From: Acridotheres tristis
Lineage: Eukaryota; Chordata; Aves; Passeriformes; Sturnidae
Assembly: GCA_037013685.1 (NCBI GenBank)
Contig: CM072885.1
Span: 68,923,785 to 68,987,784, forward strand
Length of the DNA stretch: 64,000 nt
Direction: 5' to 3'
The notes under the pieces were generated by a model that did no database searches, had not been told where the DNA came from, and worked only from the letters and a program-made list of their open reading frames with translations. A program made the translations under genes and the position numbers. Within the stretch, counting starts at the first letter, position 1; the number at the start of each line of letters is the position of its first letter. Shown here in pieces: positions 46,758 to 61,494 of the stretch.

Positions 46758-49700
46758 ATGTAGATGGGCATGGAGGCACTCATGGGGTTCTTTAGAATAT
46801 GCAATTCTGGTGAAATTAACTGGATTGCAAAATCTGGAAATGGAAATTCTCAGTTCACAAATATGATACATATCTTTTCTAGTCATGTCCTCCAGACATT
46901 ATCAATTATCATTAGGTGTGTAGAGCATAAGAAAGAGATTCTATATTTCTAGCCTCCATAAATGTTAGAGTCTGTCAAATAGTGGCTTGGGGACCTTAGT
47001 TCAGGCAGTGAGGTTTTTTTTGGCTTTTTCCTGTGATGGAGATATTTGTTCCCCAGGAGTACAAGTGAGACCTGTAATTTGCTTTAGGACCTCAAACAAT
47101 AATCAGAAGGTGTCAGCTTCAAAGTGGCCAGTAATGAGGTAAACCTCAGTTTTCTACCAGTGACCCAGAAATAAACATCTGAAGTCTTTTTCCAGACCAC
47201 AGAGCCATTCAGGGCCTCCAACTCTTCTGTTTCTGTCAAGCACAGAGTGTTCAGGATGTCTGAGCAGGCCTGTCTGCTTTCACAGGTGCCCTCATTGAGA
47301 GAGGGAGCATGAAACAAGTGAGGGAGGATAAAGGAAAAATCAACGTTTTTGAGTGTCCATCTTGGGCTATAAGTTAGTCTTGTTTTCTTATGGGAATAAG
47401 CAAAAAGTCACAAGGCTCCTTCAGAAATCACCAGAATAGTCTGGAGTGATGAAATGCTCCTCTTTGCCTGACTGTGGAAAGATTTGAGGGAGTAGAAGGG
47501 AGCCTTGTTTAATTCCCTGCAGCAGTGACTCATTACAGTGACTGGTAGGTGAACTGCAGGGACTCTGTCTCAGAATTAATCCATCAGGGGATGAGAGTTG
47601 ATAGATAGTATGCAAATAGAAGCTGTTTTCCTGCAGCCTGTCAGGAACTCCAAGCAGCTGCAACCTCCACTTGATTCCTTCTCTATTAGATTCTGCTAAT
47701 TTCCCTGATTGCTGTTATGGCTAAATGGTATCTTAGCACAACAGAATTTGCATCTGATGCACATCTCTGCTCCGTGTCAGGAGCTATTGTAGCTTTGTAA
47801 GATTGTTCAGGGCACGTGTGAATCCCCCAAACCTGCTGTGAGAGCATGTGCCAAGAGCCATGGAACTCTGTAAATGTCCTTTGGTTCAATACTGTCCCTT
47901 TTGCAAAAGTACTCTCAGGGAAAGCCTCTTTTAATGAAGCCTGAGAACTGATTCTCACAGCTCTGAACATCGTGCAGCATTTTCAAAAATGAATCCTTGT
48001 ATTAACTAAACATCAGCCAGACTAGCAGTTCATCTCACTTTGCAAATCCCTAGCAAAATCTGCTTTGCCCTTTACAATCAGCAGGAAATTTTGGCCAGGA
48101 AATCCCAGTGACTCTCAGGGTACCAGCCCCTTTCTCTCCTTCCTATGTACTCCCTTCAGCTGATTTAGACTTGATGCTTCTTTTCATTGTTTTAGCGGGC
48201 AGGATTATTTCAGAAGAGTGGTAGCAAGGTCATCCTGCAGTTTGTCCTCCTTTTATCTCTGTGTCTTAATTTCTCCTCCTCAATGCTTCACTCTTGCATT
48301 CATAGATACAAACATGCATGCATGTATGCATGTCCTTCCCTTTTTTCCTACAACACTGCAGCATCACCTTCCACTGGGGACATCCCACCTACATTTAGAT
48401 CCCACAAAGTGAATAGCCTTGACCTTGCTGTGCTCTTCATCTTTAGAGACTTTTTTTCTCACGGGGGTTTGTTAAATTCTGCCAGCCACCTCAGAAGACC
48501 CAGAAATGAAAACCTGTGACTAAGCAGATAAAAAACTGCCTGTAAACTAACACACAAGTGACCCTGCAGGTCCCACACGGCTAGATGCTCATAACCCAGC
48601 CAGTACCATGACTCAACAGCACCCTTCCCCTGGGGACTTCCATGCTTCAGTGTGAATGCACAGCACTCCAGCTACCACATATTCTCATTATACTCCAGGT
48701 GACTGAGCTTCAGATAGGCTCCCTTGGGCAATTTTCCCTGTTGTTGTTATTGAGGCTTCTTAGATGTCCTATTTAGGATCTCATATTCACAAAAAGTAGA
48801 AGAAATGGTGTCCAGAGATGTCAATGCTTCTGTTGGCTCCTAAATAAACCCTAGTTTCTTTAACAGCTAATCTCAGCAACTAGGAAACCTAAAAATGATT
48901 GGCATACTCATTCTGAAATGTCTGCTCCTCTTGCACAAATGAGATTCCATTCCAGTCAGCTACTGCATATTTATGCTCAGCCTTTCATTAACTTATCAAC
49001 CATGTGGTTATACACTATCATTTGCTACCTTTGGGGGGAAAAAAAATGGGGAAAAAAATGTGCTCTACTGGTGGGGCTATTTCATGCTTCCTGAATATTC
49101 AATCCAATCCTCCTGGTCTCTCTCTGTCCTCTTTTCTCCCCAAAAGCTTCATGGATCTCCAAAGACATCCCACAAGAGAGGGTGACAATCATTCCCCAGT
49201 AAACCCCTGAGGATGCCATTATGTGGCATGCAATTATAGCTAAATCAGGGTCAAGCATCTCCCTTTATGGGTAAAATATGGTATTACACTCTAAATTCCT
49301 GCACTGCAAAAACAAACAGTGCCATCAATTCATTTCCAGTCAGACCTCCACCCTCTTGGGAAAAGTATGCAGAACTTTCTGGTGGGAAAAATATTTCGGA
49401 AATACAACCTCTTTATTGGAGTGAAAGCTCTTCCTTCATTCAGTTTGTCTTTCATGAGCCACCCTGGTACACTCCAGTGAGGAATGTGGCTTCAAGAGGT
49501 ACTTTGAGGTCACAAGAGGCAAGTCCTGAAGGGCTGTAGCTCCCTCTCATTACACACTCATAGCTCTGACCAGGTTAGAGGTCTGACCCAAAGCTAAGTC
49601 CCCGTTGTGGGTAAATGTCTCTCAGGAGGGTGGGGGGCTTTTCAGGGCAGGATTCCACACACCTTGCACCCCGATGAAGCATCTCTGTTCTCTGTTTCCT

Positions 49701-52700
49701 TGAGCTCTCTTCCTGTGAATAATATCTCCCTATTTTTCACCCTTCTGTTTGAAATACAGAGGGAGCAGGTGAGGAGGAAAGGAAGGTTTTAAAATCCATG
49801 TGTTTCCTTAATTCAACACCGGCATTTTGGATGTGGGGTTGAGTAAAACTGCATTCATATCCATGGCTCCTCTCTGTCACTCATCTAAGAGACACAGGAG
49901 GAAGAGAAGAGCCCTTGGAGTTCACCTTACAGCCACACAATATCAGACTGGGATAATGCTCTTTCTGGGATCCCAGAGCAGACCAGCCCATGACTTTCAA
50001 GCAAGGATCTTGCTGCTGAGACTCAGAAGAGCATCCCAGGAGAAAGAACTTGGTGTGTAAATTTGAAGCAACGCTGTTAAGTCAGCAGAGTGACTCCAGA
50101 TACACTGTGGTGTCTCAGAGGTCCAAAGCAGCTATTTTTGATGGCAATGAAAACGGGACCTTTTCTTTCCAGGCCTGAATCTGTCCTGAGATGTTCCAGC
50201 TCTGTCAGTGCAGTGTCATTGCTCCCAGTGAGGTTATATTACACTGCTGGGAGCAATGTATAACTGACTGGCCTTGGTGGTCATCCAAGAACAGGATTTG
50301 ATGCCACTTGTCACTTAGGTTCTGTATCAACTGCAAATGCTGTTTCACCAGAGCAATGATTATTGGGCTCTATGTAAAAAGCTGCTCCGAAAAAAAGAAA
50401 TTGTAAATTTGGTTACACCAAAAACATTCTTTGCAATATGATGCCAATCATAATAAAAATACCAAATACTTGTCACTAGAGAGTTGAAAATCAGTAAAAG
50501 TCATCATCTAAGCAACACGTTTTGGATCTTTACCCTTGCAGCTGCCCAAAATCAAACTCTTGGAGTTTTTTTTTAAATTGTCTGGATTCCTTCTGAAATC
50601 CTTGCTAATTCCTAAGCTCTGCAATTTGAGAGGAAATAGAAGAGAACCCTGCTACTGAACACATGTATTCCTTTGGCATGTGGGCAGTGCCCTTGTGTTC
50701 TGCAGGACTGTGCCCATGGACAGGGGCAGGAGGATTGGGTCTCTTGTCTTCTACTCTCTTCTTTGATCCTGCACTGTCTGCCAAGGTCGCATCAGGCTGC
50801 AAAGGCACTTTGTGTAACTCTGTATGATCTGTGTCTGTCCTTTATTTATTCAAAATGCGTTTGCCTTCTACAATTTAATCTGCTGTTCTCTCCCTCCCCT
50901 TCCTCTTGGTGAAGTCTAATTACAGTTTTATTCCAGGTCCATCTGGTTGCTAATGATGCTGGACATCACTGCTGAATCCATTCTAATATTTGTTGTGTAT
51001 TTCTAGGCTGGACGCTGAATAATAATATTCTCTGAATTTGCTTTTGCTCCTGTTTGCTTCCTCCCTGTTGTAGCTAATTGTGTAGTAATGTGTAGCCATG
51101 AGATGGGTGCTCCTTCCAGTGTAGATCTGCTAAGAGTTGCCGATTTCAGACTGCAGAATAAAGGTGTTTTATTCTGGTTTTGAGGAGAGGATTTCAAAGT
51201 CCTCTCTACCAGCTCCCTTCAGGGGCGTGGAACCATCTGGGCAGTGGCTTTTTCTGCTTCTTTTTTTTTTTTTCCCTGCCCAAAGTGTAATATTGTTCAT
51301 AAATGTGAGTCTCAAAGTCTCATGGAGGCAGTGTTTCTGCACATAGAAAGACATTTTTTTACCAGTGCCTGCTCCATGTGATGGTTGAACCTACAGTAAT
51401 CTGAGGTTCCCAAGCCTGACTTTGTACAGTGCCAGTACTGGGATAATTTTTTTTTTTCTTTTTTTTTCCCTCCTTTTTTCTTTCTGCAACGCTGCCTGGG
51501 AACACAGGCTCACACTTTACCCATGACCTGACTCTTGGACTAAGAATAGCAGGCACAGAGCAACTCGGGTTCAGTCTCACAGGAGACAAGCTGCAGCTGG
51601 GAAACAGGGAGGTCAGATTAGCCCATGCTCACAAAACCAAACACATAAGAGGAGCACGGAGGATTTTGTATGTTTGCCTCCTTTAAAGACTGCAGAACAA
51701 GGGCAGGAGATTGGCACAGGTGCTCAGTGAGCCAAGATGAATTTTCTTTGCTCATGACATTGACTTGTAGAGGAAGTTTACATACAGAGGTTTCTCTTCT
51801 GGGCTGAACGGACCCTTCTCCAAAAGGATCCCGTGTCCTTACAGCCTATCCACCAAAAAATTATGCAGGGTGAGGACAGTAAGCAGTGCTGATTAGCATC
51901 TCCTGAGCTCTGCTTAGGACAATGAGAGGTTGGGACAGCCCCAGAAGTGATCAGCCATGGCTTGTCCTGGCCAGCCAAGGTGACACAGCAGGAGTGAGCA
52001 ACAGCTCTGGCTCTGGGCAGTGCTAAAGCCACCTTTGCTCCCATTCCTAGCTCTTCCTGCTGGGATGAGCCAGGCTACATTCACAGCTCCATGTTGTGGT
52101 GCAGGTGTGCTTTCAGAGGAACAGAGATGCAGGTTCTGCTCTGTACTGTGGAGACAGGACCTCAAGCATCACTGAAAGAAACTGTCAGGCTAATGACTGT
52201 CCTAATATTGACTGTGGCTCAGTAAAGGTGAGATTTAGACAGCACATCCCCAGCTTGACTGTGCCTTCTCCTCCTCCACGGCACAGCAGCCAGCTATTCC
52301 CTGTGCCAGCACAGAGCACTACAGCTGCAACATGGACTTGGGGATTGATATTGACAGTGGGGAGCCATTTTTTGAGGAAACCACATTAAGCTATTCCTGT
52401 ACTCTCCCCACTAAGTGAAATGGGAAGGGTGCTGCGTTGCCAGGAATGGAGATGTCTGGTGGAGCTGGTCCTGCAAGCCCCATTCCTGCCAGCAGCCATG
52501 CTCAAAACGATCTGTGTGACCTCCCTTCAGCCCCTGTCTCAGAGTTGGAGGGGAGGGGTGGCTTCTCTGGAATGGCATGAGCTGGAGAGGGGCTGCTCAC
52601 ACCAGCCTGGGAGCCCAGGCCTGGGCTACAGCTTGAGACACAACTAGTAGACTAAAGAGGAAAACCCCTTGAGGTGTCAGGGCAGAAATTCTAATGGTAA

Positions 52701-52769
52701 TTTTGAACTGTTTTTGTCTGTCTAACATTCCTTTTTAATCCCCATCCTGCCTGCCCCTTCCTTATGTAG

Positions 52770-52853
52770 GGTTACTTTAGTGATCCTTGGAATGTTTTTG
52801 ACTTCCTCATCGTAATTGGCAGCATTATAGACGTCATTCTCAGTGAAACTAAT
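52770..52853 (+). CDS. CACNA1C: CACNA1C exon 31 (IVS3, mutually exclusive with exon 32)
   Basis: 84 nt, phase 0 at both ends. Reads [19 protein letters not shown] then IDVILSETN, the S2-S3 loop and IVS3. It aligns with exon 32 over 28 residues with 16 identities. Acceptor ttatgtag, donor AAT|gtgagt. Confidence 0.97.
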
Positions 52854-53704
<851 letters not shown>

Positions 53705-53749
53705 TGAGTTTATTTTCAGAACTTTTTAGTTTCGTTTCAAAGCTCTTTC

Positions 53750-53771
53750 TTTTTTTTTTTTTTTTTTTTTT
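53750..53771. repeat. poly-T tract (22 T), followed by a second 22-T run at 53822
   Basis: Two homopolymer runs 50 nt apart, 160-250 nt downstream of exon 32, within a generally T-rich segment that continues the pyrimidine bias of the preceding intron. Confidence 0.85.
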
Positions 53772-54896
53772 AATTTGGTTCGGTTTTATTCTGTTTTAAT
53801 TTTTGGAACGACTTAAAGGACTTTTTTTTTTTTTTTTTTTTTTACTGTTGCATCATTTTCTTCCCTTCATAATCCGCCTGGCATGAATTAAACTGTATAG
53901 CAGGAAAAGTGCTGGGAAGTGGAGTGTAAGTGGAAAAGCTCTTTGTGCCATGGGAAGCTGCTTGAAGAGGACTTTGCTTTGCTTCCCATGGCAGCTCAAT
54001 ACTCTCCACCCCACAGAGAGATAAAGGTCAGTTCTTTCGAGGTGGAACTGAGGGAACCAAAACAGGAATCCTCCCTGTGCCTCCTCACTCAGGCTTCCTC
54101 CAAAGGAAATAAAGACCAAATCATCTCTGCTTAGAGGAATCTGCTCCTTACGGTCCATTTCAAATGTGAAAAATAACTGAAAAAAGGTAATTTTAATTTT
54201 TTAAGAGGGTAGGTAAAATAAAAACTAAGCAGAAATCCCAAAGGAAAACAAAGCACCAGAGTTCCAAACCCACCCCCCCTTTTTTTTTTTATTTGATCCA
54301 TCTCTCAAAATGCACCAGCCCCATTGGCACTGATTGGCCCCACTCCTGCCCACCTCAGCAGACAGGTGAAAGGACTGAGAGAACCACAGAGACTGAAATG
54401 AGCATCTGGTGTGCAGGAAATAAATCACACCAGGCAAATTTTTCCCTATATCTGTTTTTTTTAGAGGTGGATGGATACAGAGTTATAGGATAAATAGACA
54501 GAGGACAGGCAGGAAACACATAGATTTCCAAAAGAAAGACTATGATGAGTTTATGAGCATGGACAAAAATTACACCGAAAATTTCAGCTTATAAAGGCCA
54601 GGAAAATAGAAAGATTGAAAGAAAATTGCTGTAAATATGTTAAAGAGCAGCAAATTAGTTGTGAATTTTCAAAATTATGTGGCTGTTGAATAAATATTCC
54701 ATCTTGGAATTGTTATGTACTGTAAAGGCAACCCATTTCAAGCAGAGAAGTGACAGCACAGTTTTCACTCACTGCTGTGTTTAGAGAAAAAATATTAGGC
54801 AGCATTTTGAAAAATAAAAATGCCTTACTTGGAACTTTCCAAACAAAATATTTTTGTATCTTGGTTCTAGTTTAACTTCTCTTCAATTTTTTCTTT

Positions 54897-54927
<31 letters not shown>

Positions 54928-57056
54928 TTTTAAATTCTGAAACAGGAATATTTATTCAAGCTGTAACATTTTGATTTTGAATAAATGAATTTTTATCTTT
55001 TTAAACTAGTTTATTTTCCTTGCCTTTTGAAAGAATGGGAAATTGTTTTTAACTAAAAAGGAACTTTTATTTTGCATCTCTCAAATGTCCTACTTTCTGG
55101 ACACAAAATTTGCTTACAATATTTCCCACAGAATGTTGTAAAAAATTTTGGTTACCCTTTCACTAGGTAGATATTAGTATTAGGCTGACTTTGGTGGAGG
55201 ATGTTACAATGAGGCTGAAGTTGTTAATTTTTAAGAGTGAAATTAAAACCTTTTCTCTGCCACACTTCTCACAAGCAAACCAAGTAGAGAACCTGGCAAT
55301 AGCCTTCAGATTGTGGAAAATGCAGTTCTCATCCCTAGAGGGAGAACTGTACGTGGCACTGGAGGGAATAAACACAGTTAACTGGAAATGAATCATATTT
55401 AGACATGATTTAAATATGACTGAGGTACTTAAATCCATACAAAAGTCTTGTAAGCAGAAAGGAAGGCAATCCTTGTGTTTTGGTGCATAGTCAGAAATCC
55501 TGGACCGCAGGATAATCCAGTGAGTCCTTTTGAAGAAATTCAGGTTAATCTCCTCATTATCTTCCATTTTTTGAGAGGAAGAGAGTCACCCAGGTCACCT
55601 CTTGCTGTTGGTGTCGAGGGATGCTCCCCTCCCTGGACATGTCTGTGACAGAGAAATAAATTGCTATTTGGAGCTGCCCACCAGTGACTGGTGAGTGTCT
55701 AGGTTTGTTAGGTTTGTCTAGACACCCAGCTCCCAGACATGGGATTTAAGCAGTATAAATCACATTCATTCTCAGCATCTTGTCGAGACAGCCATGCTGC
55801 TGCTGCAGCTTGTTGTGATCCTCAGTCTCCAGGGCTGCCCGTGCTGCTGTGCTTAATTGCCAGCCACAAGGCTCTCTCTCCCAATTCAAATTCATGCCAG
55901 GCAAGGCCCAGAATCCAGTTCTCAGTTATAGAAGCCTAAAAAAATCAGGGCATGGCTCTGCCCAAACAACAAGCACCTGTGTTAGGTGAGGAGGCAGCAG
56001 GGCTGGCCCTGACTTTTGGTAAGGGCAGTGAAGAGCATTGTGTGATGGTCCCTCTGTTTCCTCTAAAGAACCCTTTCCTTCTATACAGTTTTACAGATCT
56101 CTGCACACGTCTTTTTGTTACCTGGCATGTTTAAATCTTCTCTTTTTTTATCTAGGCAAGTCCTTTGCTACTAGTTTCTAATGTTTGTTACTAAAAACTT
56201 GCACAACCTTTTTGACGCACTGATAAATAAGCGGCAGCTACGGATTGAGTTTGTTCTGAAATGTTCTGAAATCCCTTTGCACTTTATATATAACCCTTAT
56301 TGAATAAGAGAATGTTTTGTATGTCGGTTTGTCCTGTCAGATTCCGTCCCTGCTAGCAGCACTCGGTATGTTACACCTGTAGAAAACGGGCTTTGGAAGT
56401 AGCAGCCCACCCTGGACGGAGGGTTTGTCATCTCCCCCTGCAGAGTGAGGCAGATTATCAGACACACTTCTCCCCTCTCCTCAGGGGCTTCTTGCTTTCC
56501 TTGCTGTCTGTGGCTTTGAGCAAGCCCTGCCCTGTGTTTCTGTACACTGTCTTGTCTTGTTCCCAGAGACCTGGGGTCTGCAAAGGACGGAAAAAATAAA
56601 CCCTAAAATGCCAATCAGCTCCGTTGATTAATAGGAGATGTTCAGAGGGGTCAGGTGCAGGTAAAATATTTCTGCTGAACTCCTTAGAAGCTGAAGAGTG
56701 CTTGTGGTAGGATATTGGAAGGTGCTGCTCTTGGAGTGAGGGGTCAGTTCTTATTGTCATCAGTTAGAAGGGAAGATGAGACTTCCCAGTTTGACCTGCA
56801 GCCATAGACAGATAAAAAAATCTGTGAGGTTCACCAGACATTTGCACCCAGAGGGAGCAAACCCAGCAGGCACTGAGCTGTAGTTGTGAGGAGAGCCCTG
56901 ACTGCCTGACAGCCTCCACTGTGTGTGTGTAGGTATGTGCTTGCTTTTGTTTGTGCAGCTCCCCGTGTTCTGGTTTGTCTTTTATTTTCCCTTTTGACAT
57001 TTAATTTCATTCCTTGAAAAGGAATTCCCCAGACCAAAACCTTGGTTAAGATATAT

Positions 57057-57345
57057 GTGAGTGTGCATGGGTGTGCATTTGAGTGTGCATTCCATTAATT
57101 TACTCCATGTCCCTGAGTGTGTTTGGATGCACAAATCCACAGGAGAGTGTCCAGACATAAATCCATGTGTGGGGGAAGAAGAGTGTGTGAATGCAAGCAC
57201 AAGTATTTTGGGTGTCCTTGTGCAGTGAATGGGTGTTGATGTGAGTTGGACGTGGTTATGGATGAGTGTTTGTGCCTGGGAGTTTCCTGAATGCAGGAAT
57301 GTTCCCCTCCATGCCCATGGGTGAGTGTGCACCTGCATGCCCAGC
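57057..57345. repeat. degenerate GT-rich repeat
   Basis: Repeated gtgtgcatgg/gagtgtgcattt/gtgtttg words without a strict period. The transcript would be UGU-rich, the type bound by CELF proteins, and it contains two TGCATG words. Probably a decayed simple repeat. Confidence 0.5.
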
Positions 57346-58649
57346 TCAGCAGACATTCATTGGCATGGCTGTGCATTCCAAAATAGTGGGAAGGTAGAGC
57401 CCCTCAGCATTTCTGAGTCCTTCCATGGTGGGCCAATATGCCAAGCAATAAGTCCAATCATGTCAGGGGCCCTCTTGCTTCCTGGGAACATCTCCTAAGT
57501 CCCCCCAAGGAGCTGCACAGACACACAGAAGCAGCTCACACAACTGAGGAAGTGCAAAGAGAAAAGAGAAGATCAAAATTTGGAAGGTTTAAAAACTTCA
57601 GAGTGGCACAGCTGATGCCATATTCACCTTTAAATTGCATTACTCTGAAGCTACATTTTCAGAGCTTTCTTCTCAGTGACTGCTGTACAACTAACTTTCT
57701 AGCCACAAAATGAAGATTTTTTTTTTTTAATTCTTTTCCCAATTTTTTTTTTCTTTAATATTCAATGTTTCTGTTTTGGGGCACTCTTATGCCACTTCTT
57801 AAGTAACTAAAGAGGGAGGAGAGGACATTTTAATATTTTGCTAAAGAAAAGGACTTCCAAGGCAGAGACTACATCTCTCTTCAAGACAAAGAATGACTTT
57901 TGGGGAGCAAGATGAAAAATGGTATCATATATGAGGCCTGAGATGTAGGGCCTGTGAATTATATTTCTTGGATTTTGACTAGCTCCCTGTACCTCAGTCT
58001 TCCCATCAGTGGAAACTTTTATTATTCCTTATGTTAAAGAAGTATTGCTATTAGAGCTGGCAAAATTCTTTAAGCTCCTTAGAAGAAAATGTTACAGTGG
58101 TAAAAATTATTACTCTCTACTATAATTGGAAATAAATGTTATAAGAGTTAAGAATAAAAACCAGCAAGTTTGAACTATATCATCCCAGAAGTAGCCCCAA
58201 GCACAGAGCAGCACTTCCTCCCTTCCCACATCAGCAGACACAGCCTGGAGTCGAGTGCTGTGAAGGTGACTAAAGCCTGCTCTCCCCTCCTCCAGGCAAA
58301 GAAAGTTGCCTCATTACTGTTTGCTGCTCTGTATCAAATGGGCAGATCAAGTTCAATTTGTGCTGTGCCACAGTGCCCAAAGTAATGAAAGAAAAACAGC
58401 CAGACCCTGAGTCACTGGGAAACCAGGAGGAAAACTGATATTTCCTTGGTTCACAGGGTCCTTTTTCCTTCATCCTTTCCCCTGGCAGTGTCAGACCAAA
58501 GAAAGTGCACGGTTCAGTGTTTATTTGCCACCAAAGCAATGCTCCCATCAGTGCCCCCTGAGCTGTTTGAGACCCTGGCCAGCTCAGGGGTTGCTCATCC
58601 AGCTCCAGTGCTGTGGTGGTTTCCAAAAGCTTTTTGAGATTTTTGCTGT

Positions 58650-59270
58650 CTGAAACCCAGCAGTTTTGGGGTGTTTTTAATTAGTGTTGGATTTTTAAGC
58701 TTAACACATTGTTACACTAATGAGAAACTTTATGGGTTTTTTGTAAAACATGCATGTAAAAACAAAAAATTCCTACAGTCCCCTAAATATAAACAATTAA
58801 AAAATCTCTGATGCTCCCCAAGAAAAAAAAAAAAAAACCAACAAAACTCTGTTTTCAAAAATAAAATAAACTTTTATTTAAACTGTTATAATCCTTAACA
58901 ATTGTCTCCTGAGTTAATATGATCCTCAATAATAATTATGAAAAAACCAGTTAATTAAAAAAAAATTATATAGTAATCAAAATTCCATTCTCCCAGGCAA
59001 CTGATCACTGTAACATCAAAACCACAAAAAAACTATTTTTTATTAAGAAATCTCCTCTCCCAAGTAAATGAATAAAAAACTATTTTAAAAATAATAAACT
59101 AAATTATTTTCTATACATTTTCAATATTAAAAAAAATGTGTAAGGAAAAGAAATAGTCGAAAGTTTTATTCTAAGCTGTTTTACCTTCTTCCTAATCCTG
59201 TCTCACAGCAAAAAAAATTCAAATTAGTGAACCAAAAGCACTACATTAATTAATATTTCTACCCAGTTTC
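58650..59270. repeat. AT-rich block, family uncertain
   Basis: Strongly AT-rich with many A-runs and T-runs (for example an A-run near 58822-58836) and taattaaa-type words. It directly precedes the LTR-like element and might be part of an older insertion, but I cannot assign a family. Confidence 0.3.
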
Positions 59271-59427
59271 AAGCTAAAACCAAGACAAGTGGGCAGCTCA
59301 GGGCCTGCAGATGTGTGACAGTTCCAGAGGCACGTCCAGGTGGGAGCACATGTGTCACCAGAGCAGCACAGTGACAGTGGGGGTGTTGTGTGCTTGAGTC
59401 CATCTGTCTGTCTGGACAGGATGTCAG

Positions 59428-60157
59428 TGTCCTGATTTGAAAGACAGGTGTCTGCTAAGGAAGGCAGGAGCCTCTCTTTGAAACAGAGAATGTAAAACCC
59501 CTCCCTCCAAATTATTATAATTTTTAAGTTAATGGGCTCTCAGGCAAAGAAATGGCAATAGGAATAGCAGTTTTTTACTAGGAAAATTAAAATAAAAATA
59601 CAGTATTACAGAGAAAAAACCCAAAACCACTGCCAGAGGGAGAATCCAACCTGACCCCCTGTCAGTCAGTCAGGGCTTGGTGCAGTCCCATTCCATGGTG
59701 GCTGCATCCTCCTGCAGTGACAGATGTGGTTCTGCTGGAGCAGGGCTCCTGCACAAGGTGCAGTTTTCCTCCAAAAGTCCAGTGATGATGTGGAAGGCTC
59801 TGGTTTTCCTCTGGGATCCAGTGGGAAAAGGCTGCTCTGCTGTTCCAAATCTCAGTTTTTATCTAGGTAGGAAATGCTTGGCTCCTCCCCCTGGCTGGAG
59901 CATCTCCCCATGGGATGATGGAATTTTATCAGCCCTGCCCTGGGACTGAATGGCCCACGAACAGGAGAGATCTCCTGGAGGAAGGATGGATTGTGGGAAA
60001 GATAAAGGACATTGCTCCACCTGGTTTTAACAGTTGGCCCTTTAACAGCAAATATCTCCCTGGAAGAAGGATGGGTTATGGAAAAGATAAAGATGACTTT
60101 AACAGATGGTGATAGAACACATGCTTTTGGCCACATCCTATATTGCAACCTAAGACA
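59428..60157. mobile_element. probable solo LTR of an endogenous retrovirus
   Basis: A 730-bp unit that begins TGTCCTGATTTG and ends CCTAAGACA, so it has the TG...CA ends of retroviral LTRs. Flanking 5-mers are GTCAG (left) and GTCAC (right), a possible 5-bp target duplication with one change. Its text (tctgctaaggaaggcaggag, caaattattataatttttaa, gctctcaggcaaagaaatgg) resembles LTRs I associate with songbird genomes. There are no internal retroviral genes, so it would be a recombined solo copy. The family name is not assigned. Confidence 0.6.
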
Positions 60158-61460
60158 GTCACGGAGGGAGGGTTTGTGTCTATCTGTGTCTCTGAGGGCT
60201 TCTGCTGGTGCCTCTGAGCCCGTCTGCATGTGCAGGTGCCTCTGTGTTTGTCAGCTGTGCTTGGGGGTGCATGAGGATGACAGAGCAAAACATCTGGGCT
60301 GGTCTCCACCCTGCCTGTTCATTCAGTGCTGTGTGTCTGGGTGTGTCTGTGAGCCCTGCAGGAGGCACAGGGGAGGAGGAGTCACCCAGCACAGGTACAC
60401 AAGGATGCAGCAGATGTGATGAGCCAGGGGGGTGAGCATGGCTGCGAGATGAGAACGGGCAGGGACAGAGAACCGGTGACTTGAGGGCTTTTTTGTGAAA
60501 TAATGGGATATTTCTGTGCATAAAATGCCCTCCTGTTGCAGCAGCACACGTTTTCCTAAGAGTGAACGTTGGTTTGAGGGTTGATGGAAATGGTGGGGTT
60601 TTAATGGGAGAAATGACAGGAGGGGAGTGCAGTGCTGTGTGTGGGGACATAGGATTGGGGTGCTCCAGGAAGTAGTCCCTGTGTGAAGAAGGTTAGGGAA
60701 ATACAAACCCCACCTTGGTGTATTACTTCCCCAAAAAAATGTCAGTCAGGTCTATTTTACCCCAGCCTGCTGGGTAATGGTTTGGTGTTTGTCCATCAGG
60801 TATTCAGGAGAGCTGAGCACTTTATACCTCGCACTTCTGGAAAGGTTTCCAAATTCTGTTAGGAAGTCAGCAGAGGTTTGCAGCTTGATTGAATCCTGAG
60901 TACTGTTCCAGTAAGACCAGAGAAATACCAAAGCATTGAGCTCCCAAGACTTGGAGACTTGTGCAGTGATTTCTCATTTAGTCTGTTTTATTTCTGACGT
61001 AAAGCAGCTCAGGCTTAAACCAGGCGCATGAGGCCTTTCTTTACAATCATCTTGCTTTTGGTGTCAAGAGGCTTCATATTATTTGCCACGGGCTCCTGCT
61101 CCCATTCTCTGGAATATCTGAAAGCCTGTACTTAAATCTCCCTTTCTCCCTCTCCTGCACTCCTCCCTTTTAACCCACGCCCTGCCTTTCTTCCTTTTCT
61201 GCCCCGCTTTCCTGTCCCCCGTCTCCAGCCACACTAAACCTCACGAGTTTCATTCTCACTCTCGGCCAACGTGTCTGAAGGCAGAGAACCAGTGGCTGGG
61301 GCGCTGCAGTCCTTGTGTGGGCACAAAGCCTGGGCAAGGACTGGAGCATCCAGCCCTGCCACACAGCCCTGGGCACACACCCCTCCCTGCAAGGGAGCAA
61401 GGATCGCGGGAAGGACGACATGCACCCAGCCTGCACCTCACTGGGGACTGCCATCCATAT

Positions 61461-61494
61461 CTGTCGCTGTGTCTGTCCGTCTGTCTGTCTGTCC
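61461..61494. repeat. (TCTG)n simple repeat
   Basis: Imperfect tetranucleotide run ctgtcgctgtgtctgtccgt followed by ctgtctgtctgtcc in intron 32. Confidence 0.8.

Larger units (their letters stand above)
35606..52769 (+). other. CACNA1C: intron 30 (17.2 kb)
   Basis: The largest complete intron here. It contains a 30-nt A-run, three CR1 remnants, a CAG/CAA repeat, three clustered TGCATG words and a series of unproven antisense exon-like stretches (37971-39897). The acceptor for exon 31 is ccttccttatgtag. Stretches not listed separately, including 47000-52700, show only short open frames on both strands and no recognisable family. Confidence 0.85.

Noticed and set aside
56341..56365. 25-nt microexon-like stretch with cctgtcag acceptor and gtatgt donor in intron 32
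   Set aside because: Length is not a multiple of three, so inclusion between exons 32 and 33 would shift the frame, and the peptide does not match exon 33.
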